From: Oryzicola mucosus
GTDB taxonomy: Bacteria; Pseudomonadota; Alphaproteobacteria; Rhizobiales; Rhizobiaceae
Length of the DNA stretch: 44,217 bases
Reading direction: 5' to 3'
NCBI RefSeq assembly: GCF_014534685.1
Contig: NZ_JACVVX010000014.1
Span: 1-44,217 of the forward strand
In this document: positions 39,586 through 44,217 of the stretch, one piece after another
How the letters are laid out: each line of letters opens with the position of its first letter
Position numbering within the stretch: position 1 is the stretch's first letter
Notes under the pieces: model-generated
Database searches by the model: none
What the model was told of the DNA's origin: nothing
Seen by the model: the letters and a program-made list of their open reading frames with translations, nothing else
Program-made: the position numbers and the translations under genes

Positions 39586-41355
39586 ATGAGCACACTGGAG
39601 AATCCTTCGAGCCAGATTGTCCGGACCGAATCACCGACGCAATCGGAGCTCGGAAGCCGCTGGGGAAGCGATCACATTTCGGATCTGCTGCGCGGCTTCG
39701 ACATTCCTTTCATCTGCCTCAACCCCGGCTCAAGCTTCCGCGGGCTCCACGACAGCATCGTCAACGGTCTCGGAAACGTATCGCCGCAGATGCTCGTGTG
39801 CCTGCATGAAGAGCATGCCGTAGCCATAGCGCACGGCTATGCGCGGGTGACGGGCAAGCCGTTGGCTGTGGCGCTTCATGCGAATGTCGGGCTCATGCAC
39901 GCCACCATGGCCATCTTCAACGCCTGGTGCGACCGCGTTCCCATGCTGATCCTGGGGGGCACCGGACCTGTCGACGCGGCTCGCAGGCGGCCATACATCG
40001 ACTGGATTCATAGCACCCGCGACCAGGCATCCATGGTTCGCAGCTATGTGAAGTGGGATGACCAGCCAGGGTCGCTCAGCGCCGCCGAGGAGTCGCTCCT
40101 GCGCGGCATGCAGATGAGCATGACGGCGCCGCAGGGTCCGGTCTACATCAATCTGGATTCCGACATTCAAGAGGCGGAGCTTTCGCAAGATCGTCCACTG
40201 CCGCAGTTCTCTCGCTTCGCACCCTTTGCCGACGCGCGTCCATCCGACGATGTTCTCGCTACCGCTGCCGATCTGCTGAAAAACGCGCGCAAACCTGCCA
40301 TCCTGATGGGTCGCTTGACCCGCGACAAGGCGGATTGGGACCGGCGCGTGCTGCTGGCCGAACAATTGGGTGCGACGGTCGCAACCGATCTCAAGGTCGG
40401 CGCCGCTTTCCCGACAGCACACGCTCTGCATGCTGGGCCGCCCGGAATGTCGCTTTCCCCGAATGCTCTGGCCGAACTCCGCGAGGCAGACGTGATCCTG
40501 TCGCTCGACTGGGTCGACCTTGCCGGCGCCCTTACCACGCTTTGGCCGAAGCAGACTTGCCCCGCCAAGGTGATACACGTCTCGCTGGACCATCATCTGC
40601 ACAACGGCTCTAATTTCGAGTATATGGCTCTGCCGGAAGTGGATCTGCACATACAATCCACACCCGATGCCTTTGTCCGTTGCCTCTCGGCGACGCTTAA
40701 CGCTCCGACAGCGAGGTCTGCGACCCCCCAGCGCGAAAAAGGGCCGGCTGCCCCGACCGGCGACGAACTTACCCTTTCGGATATCGCGCAGGCCCTTGAG
40801 GCTGCCGCCGAGGGTCAGCCGATCTCGCTTACACGCGTTCCACTGGGGTGGGACGGTGGCCTGACCGATTTCAACCATCCTCTCGATCAACTTGGTCATT
40901 CCGGCGGTGGCGGTGTCGGTTCAGGACCCGGCATGGCAGTGGGGGCCGCACTGGCGCTGATGGGAACCGAACATCTGCCGGTTGCGATCCTCGGTGACGG
41001 AGATACGCTGATGGGTGTCACGGCAATCTGGACAGCAACCCACTACAACATTCCGATGCTGGTTATCGTCGCTAACAACCGTTCCTATTTCAATGACGAG
41101 TTACACCAGGAACGGGTCGCGAGGCGGCGTGACAGACCTGTGGAAAACAAGTGGATCGGTCAGCGCATCGACGATCCGGCGCCCGATATTGCGATGATGG
41201 CGCGGGCTCAAGGCGCTGTCGGCATTGGCCCGATCCGGGACATCGATGCGTTGCGCGCTGCGGTCAAGGATGCTGTGGCTGCGATACGCGATGGCAAGGT
41301 GGCGGTCGTCGACGTACACATTGCCGCCGGCTATGCCGCGGCGGGCGCATCCTGA
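39586..41355 (+). CDS. Second thiamine diphosphate-dependent 2-oxoacid decarboxylase, benzoylformate decarboxylase-like
   Basis: 589 residues, the same length as the 30441-32210 enzyme and clearly its paralogue (NPGSSFRGLHDS, GVGSGPGM and ENKWIGQRID occur in both). The benzoylformate-decarboxylase-type residues are again present: Ser in NPGS (about 49), Glu in LHEEH (about 75), His in ALHANVG (about 98), and His in FPTAHALH. The ThDP motif runs from GDGDT to ANN. ATG 39586 has GGGAG at about 8 bp; the frame is open earlier but without a site. The stop overlaps the next start (TGATG). It should decarboxylate a 2-oxo acid formed by the two hydroxyacid dehydrogenases encoded next. Confidence 0.88.
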   Translation: MSTLENPSSQIVRTESPTQSELGSRWGSDHISDLLRGFDIPFICLNPGSSFRGLHDSIVNGLGNVSPQMLVCLHEEHAVAIAHGYARVTGKPLAVALHANVGLMHATMAIFNAWCDRVPMLILGGTGPVDAARRRPYIDWIHSTRDQASMVRSYVKWDDQPGSLSAAEESLLRGMQMSMTAPQGPVYINLDSDIQEAELSQDRPLPQFSRFAPFADARPSDDVLATAADLLKNARKPAILMGRLTRDKADWDRRVLLAEQLGATVATDLKVGAAFPTAHALHAGPPGMSLSPNALAELREADVILSLDWVDLAGALTTLWPKQTCPAKVIHVSLDHHLHNGSNFEYMALPEVDLHIQSTPDAFVRCLSATLNAPTARSATPQREKGPAAPTGDELTLSDIAQALEAAAEGQPISLTRVPLGWDGGLTDFNHPLDQLGHSGGGGVGSGPGMAVGAALALMGTEHLPVAILGDGDTLMGVTAIWTATHYNIPMLVIVANNRSYFNDELHQERVARRRDRPVENKWIGQRIDDPAPDIAMMARAQGAVGIGPIRDIDALRAAVKDAVAAIRDGKVAVVDVHIAAGYAAAGAS

Positions 41356-42416
41356 TGACGGCCTCTGAGAGCGTCCCGCTCGTTCTGATTCCCGATACCT
41401 ATGCCGAGACGCTGGAGGTGGAACGGCGCGTCCTCGGCGACAGCGTCCGATTCGAAGTCTACAACGCCGAAAGCGCCGAGGAGATTCCTGAACGCTGTTG
41501 GCGCCAGGCCGATACGGTGCTGCTCTGGCATCGGATCAGGATGACGGACGACGTCATTGCAAAACTCAATCGATGCAAACTCATCGTTCGCGTCGGCGTC
41601 GGCTACGACAATGTCGACCTGGCGGCATGCTCGGCGCGTGGCATCGTGGTTTCCAACGTTCCGAATTACGGCACGACTGAGATTGCCGACCATGCACTTG
41701 CCCTTTTGCTTTCTCTGGTTCGAGGCTTGCCCTCCTATGACGAGAGGCTGCGCCATGACATGGCGGGCAGCTATTTCGCCGAAGGCGTTTCCGTCGTACG
41801 GCGGCTGAAGGGATCGGTGTTTGGCGCTGTCGGACTCGGCCGGATCGGGACTGCGGTGGCGCGTCGAGCCGCCGCCTTCGACATGAAGGTGCTGTTCTAC
41901 GATCCCTTCTTGCCCGAAGGGCACGAACTCGGCGTGGGATTCGACCGTACACATGATCTCGACCAGTTGCTCGAGCGCGCCGACATAGTCAGTCTCCATA
42001 CGCCGCTGAACGACCAGACCCGTGCAATGGTCAACGCCGGCTGGTTGGCTGGCATGAAACCGGGCGCGCTCCTGATCAACGTCGCACGCGGCAAGCTTGT
42101 CGACCTGGATGCGATCGAGGTTGCCCTGCGCAGTGGTCAACTGGGTGCCGTCGGTCTGGACGTACTGCCGCAGGAACCGCCGGACCCCCGGCATCCGCTG
42201 CTGGAAGCCTGGCTGGAGCGCGAAGCCTGGCTGCAAGGCCGTCTGGCGTTGACGCCCCATGCCGCATTCTTCTCCGACGCGGCTTATCTTGACATGCGCA
42301 CCTTCGCCGCAGAGATCGTTCGCGACTTTCTATTTTCGGGAAAAGTTCGCAACAATGTGAATCCCGACTGGCGACGTCCTTCCAGTTCTGGGCCGGACAT
42401 TCCGGCGCTCACATGA
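41355..42416 (+). CDS. D-2-hydroxyacid dehydrogenase, NAD-dependent
   Basis: 353 residues of the D-isomer-specific 2-hydroxyacid dehydrogenase family, close to the CtBP/phosphoglycerate dehydrogenase type. The NAD motif GAVGLGRIGTAVA, the Arg of NVARGKLVD, the Glu of PQEPPD and the catalytic His of LTPHAAFFS are all visible. ATG 41355 overlaps the preceding stop. It interconverts a D-2-hydroxy acid and its 2-oxo acid. Alongside the FMN enzyme (L-specific in most of its family) this would allow both enantiomers to reach the decarboxylase. Confidence 0.92.
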   Translation: MTASESVPLVLIPDTYAETLEVERRVLGDSVRFEVYNAESAEEIPERCWRQADTVLLWHRIRMTDDVIAKLNRCKLIVRVGVGYDNVDLAACSARGIVVSNVPNYGTTEIADHALALLLSLVRGLPSYDERLRHDMAGSYFAEGVSVVRRLKGSVFGAVGLGRIGTAVARRAAAFDMKVLFYDPFLPEGHELGVGFDRTHDLDQLLERADIVSLHTPLNDQTRAMVNAGWLAGMKPGALLINVARGKLVDLDAIEVALRSGQLGAVGLDVLPQEPPDPRHPLLEAWLEREAWLQGRLALTPHAAFFSDAAYLDMRTFAAEIVRDFLFSGKVRNNVNPDWRRPSSSGPDIPALT

Positions 42417-43645
42417 CGGACACGGGGCGCACCAATATCCTGACAGGAATCCCCGACCAGGTCGTTGTTGCGGCGCGGCCGCCCTCCAGGGCCGATCCCA
42501 GACTCGCGCGCCGATTTCTGAACCTCGACGATTTCCAGGGAGCGGCGAAGCGTCGGTTGCCCCGCCAGATCTACGGCTACTACGCCGGTGCGGCGGAAAC
42601 GGAACAGTCGCTGCGTGACAATCGCGGAAGCTTCCAGGAACTGGCGCTGATACCGCGCGTGCTCGCCGATGTGTCCCGCCGCACCACAGCGAAATCTCTG
42701 TTTGGTAGGGACTACCGGCTGCCGATCGGCATCGCGCCGATGGGGTTGAGCGGCTTGTCCACCTATCAAGGGGATCTGGTTCTCGCACAGTCGGCACTTG
42801 CCGAAAATATCCCGATGATCGTCAGCGCAACCTCGATCATGCCGCTGGAAAGGCTGGCGAGGGAAGGGGGCGCAGACTGGTTTCAGGCCTATCTGCCCGG
42901 GGAACCGGAGCGGATAGACGCCATGGTAGACCGTGTCGCGCTTGCCGGTTTTTCGACGTTGGTGTTGACCGCGGACGTGCCAGTTCCGGCAAACCGGGAA
43001 AATAATGAGCGCACCGGCTTCAGTATCCCGCTTCGGCCGAGCTTGCGGCTCTTCGTCGATGGCCTGATGCGTCCGAGCTGGTCGGTCGGAACATTCTTGC
43101 GCACGCTTTCGGATGCCGCGCCGCGCTTCGAAAACATGGATGCCTTCAGAGGCCCTCCGGTGTTTTCACGCAACCTCGTGCGCCAGATCGGCGCCCGAGA
43201 CCAATTAAGCTGGAGCCATGCGGCGCGGATTCGTGACCGATGGCAGGGCAAATTGGTGGTGAAGGGACTGCTCTCGGCAGCCGATGCGGCCAAAGCGCGG
43301 GAGATCGGCGCCGACGGCATCATTGTTTCCAACCACGGCGGACGTCAGTTGGACGGCGCCATCGCGCCTCTGCGGGTCCTGCCGGAGATCGTCAAGGAAT
43401 CCGGCTCCATGCAAGTCATGATCGACGGTGGCGTCAGACGCGGGACCGACGTGCTGAAGGCCCTGGCTGCGGGAGCGGATTTCGTCTTCATCGGCAGGCC
43501 ATTCCTGATGTCCGCGGTCTTCGGAAAGAGCGCCGTGCGGCACGCCATTTCTATTATGGCCGAAGAGATCGGGCGCGACATGGCGCTGCTCGGCATCAAT
43601 AGCCTTGACCAACTGGATGCCTCATTCATCAGGAAGATAAAGTGA
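42413..43645 (+). CDS. FMN-dependent 2-hydroxyacid dehydrogenase (mandelate/lactate dehydrogenase type)
   Basis: 410 residues, longer than the 33651-34745 relative. It has LDDFQGAAKRRLPRQIYGYYAGAAETEQS at the N-terminus, IAPMGLSGLSTYQGD, the LTADVPVPANRENN segment, the lysine of LVVKGLLSAADA, and the signature SNHGGRQLD with its His and Arg. VDGLMRPSWSVGTFLRTL resembles the stretch that in L-lactate and mandelate dehydrogenases includes the membrane-anchoring loop, so quinone reduction is possible. The start overlaps the preceding stop (ATGA). It yields the 2-oxo acid for the decarboxylase. Confidence 0.92.
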   Translation: MTDTGRTNILTGIPDQVVVAARPPSRADPRLARRFLNLDDFQGAAKRRLPRQIYGYYAGAAETEQSLRDNRGSFQELALIPRVLADVSRRTTAKSLFGRDYRLPIGIAPMGLSGLSTYQGDLVLAQSALAENIPMIVSATSIMPLERLAREGGADWFQAYLPGEPERIDAMVDRVALAGFSTLVLTADVPVPANRENNERTGFSIPLRPSLRLFVDGLMRPSWSVGTFLRTLSDAAPRFENMDAFRGPPVFSRNLVRQIGARDQLSWSHAARIRDRWQGKLVVKGLLSAADAAKAREIGADGIIVSNHGGRQLDGAIAPLRVLPEIVKESGSMQVMIDGGVRRGTDVLKALAAGADFVFIGRPFLMSAVFGKSAVRHAISIMAEEIGRDMALLGINSLDQLDASFIRKIK

Positions 43646-43935
43646 TGCTGTTTGCTGCTACGCTGCGGGCAAAGCCTGGGATAACGGAGATCCGCGCCCG
43701 CATGAGGCCGGCGCATGATGCATATTGGGAGCCGCTGATGGATCGCATCTGGTTGGCTGGCCCACTTCTTTCCGACGACGGTGAGAGGATTGGGCAGATC
43801 ATGATCGTCAATGCAGAAAATCAGCACGACGCCCACGCGCTGGTGAGCAATGACCCATTCGCTGTTCATGGCTGTTTCGAACCGTTCGCCATGACGGCTT
43901 TCCGCCCATCGATCCGGGACGGAATGCCGGCCTGA
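43645..43935 (+). CDS. YciI-like (dimeric alpha-beta barrel) protein
   Basis: 96 residues. The RPAHDAYWEPLMDRIWLAGPLLSDDG core with its conserved His-Asp pair and later DPF segment is typical of YCII-related proteins, small ferredoxin-like barrels often found in catabolic clusters, some with muconolactone-isomerase-like or dehalogenase roles. ATG 43645 overlaps the preceding stop (TGATG). It is the last gene of the operon; its reaction is unknown, and lactone or dienelactone handling is one guess. Confidence 0.85.
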   Translation: MLFAATLRAKPGITEIRARMRPAHDAYWEPLMDRIWLAGPLLSDDGERIGQIMIVNAENQHDAHALVSNDPFAVHGCFEPFAMTAFRPSIRDGMPA

Positions 43936-43938
43936 GAA

Positions 43939-43956
43939 GCGCCGGCTAGCTGGCGC
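43939..43956 (+). terminator. Hairpin after the YciI gene
   Basis: The 18-base segment 43939-43956 folds as GCGCCGGC against the following GCTGGCGC with one wobble pair, 3 bp after the stop. No T-run follows, so it is only a candidate terminator. From here to the operator at 44074 no other feature is seen. Confidence 0.35.
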
Positions 43957-44052
43957 CGATGCCCCAGGGGGAGCCCGAACGAGCCAGACAAGACCTCGAT
44001 CGTGAGCAAGCCGCAGCCTCTCCATCAAGTGCGGCGAGGGACTAATGGCAGC

Positions 44053-44084
44053 TTGACAGCTTCAACATTTATATACTTAATGTA
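44053..44084 (+). promoter_or_regulatory. Promoter and operator upstream of the HpaB-like gene
   Basis: TTGACA (44053-44058) is followed, 17 bp on, by CTTAAT (44076-44081). TACTTAATGTA (44074-44084), 10 of 11 matches to TACATAATGTA, overlaps that -10. The geometry resembles the flavin reductase promoter at 4773-4801, so the two components of a flavin monooxygenase may be co-regulated. Confidence 0.6.
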
Positions 44085-44142
44085 TCTAAGATAAGAAGCA
44101 GGAGGCCATTGCGACATGGTCCATATCAGGCAGGAGATATCC

Positions 44143-44217
44143 ATGACCGCCGAACTCCGTATGGTTGAGACTGCATCCCCATTGCGGACTGGTTCTGAGT
44201 TTTTGTCTGATCTTCGG
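44143..44217 (+). CDS. N-terminus of a probable HpaB-family flavin monooxygenase (partial)
   Basis: ATG 44143 with AGGAG about 7 bp upstream opens 25 codons that run off the right edge. After a short lead (MTAELRMVETAS) comes PLRTGSEFLSDLR, which resembles the 'RTG.E(F/Y)L.SL.D' opening of 4-hydroxyphenylacetate 3-hydroxylase (HpaB) family proteins. Those enzymes need reduced flavin from a separate reductase, and the 4850-5425 gene has the same operator in its promoter. An earlier in-frame ATG at 44116 would add nine residues. The rest of the gene is needed to confirm. Confidence 0.55.
   Translation, partial: MTAELRMVETASPLRTGSEFLSDLR

Noticed and set aside
39730-40899. 389-codon leftward open frame opposite the second decarboxylase gene.
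   Set aside because: Antisense to a well-supported thiamine enzyme; no ribosome site or motif.
1-44217. CRISPR arrays, tRNA or rRNA genes, riboswitches.
   Set aside because: No regularly spaced direct repeats, no cloverleaf-like or rRNA-like segments, and no recognisable riboswitch core were seen on either strand.

Overview
The window is about 60% GC by eye. It has dense, overlapping operons, solute-binding-protein ABC importers, MarR regulators and many dehydrogenases, which fits an alphaproteobacterium, most likely of the Rhizobiales/Hyphomicrobiales kind. That placement is inference from gene content and style; there is no rRNA or other phylogenetic marker here. I see no tRNA, rRNA, CRISPR array or intact transposase.

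Layout. (1) 1-5.5 kb: the 3' end of a gene that may be a HpaB-type flavin monooxygenase, a 5'-truncated flavin reductase remnant, then a leftward operon of cytochrome P450, FMN/2Fe-2S reductase and aldehyde dehydrogenase. An intact flavin reductase is divergent from it. (2) 5.6-10.3 kb: a complete branched-chain-amino-acid-type ABC importer (binding protein, two permeases, two ATPases). (3) 10.4-18.5 kb: a class III aminotransferase facing left. Facing right are RidA, a YtcJ-like amidohydrolase and a complete polyamine-type ABC importer. (4) 18.5-26.3 kb: two aldehyde dehydrogenases, an acetamidase/formamidase homologue, a Rieske / unknown / amidohydrolase / MarR operon, a 270-bp inverted-repeat element and a second MarR regulator. 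(5) 26.4-39.3 kb: a leftward run of ten genes. It begins with a taurine/nitrate-type ABC binding protein and ATPase, continues through a zinc-type dehydrogenase, a class III aminotransferase, an FMN 2-hydroxyacid dehydrogenase, an aldehyde dehydrogenase and a benzoylformate-decarboxylase-like enzyme, and ends with two permeases and a molybdopterin hydroxylase large subunit. (6) 39.6-43.9 kb: a divergent rightward operon of a second benzoylformate-decarboxylase-like enzyme, a D-2-hydroxyacid dehydrogenase, a second FMN 2-hydroxyacid dehydrogenase and a YciI protein. The window then closes with the first codons of a HpaB-like monooxygenase gene.

How the genes fit together. This looks like a catabolic island. 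Three importers bring in nitrogen-containing or carboxylate compounds. Monooxygenases, aminotransferases and hydrolases expose aldehydes, 2-hydroxy acids and 2-oxo acids. Two mandelate-pathway-like modules (2-hydroxyacid dehydrogenase, thiamine-diphosphate decarboxylase, aldehyde dehydrogenase) would then shorten the side chain. Both decarboxylases keep the Ser/His/His residues used by benzoylformate decarboxylase. The true substrate cannot be read from sequence; a beta-hydroxy aryl-ethylamine or similar compound is one hypothesis.

Regulation. An 11-bp palindrome, TACAT(A/T)ATGTA, occurs exactly three times and with one or two mismatches three more times. All six copies lie in promoter regions of different operons, suggesting that one regulator controls much of the island. 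The two MarR proteins encoded here are the obvious candidates.
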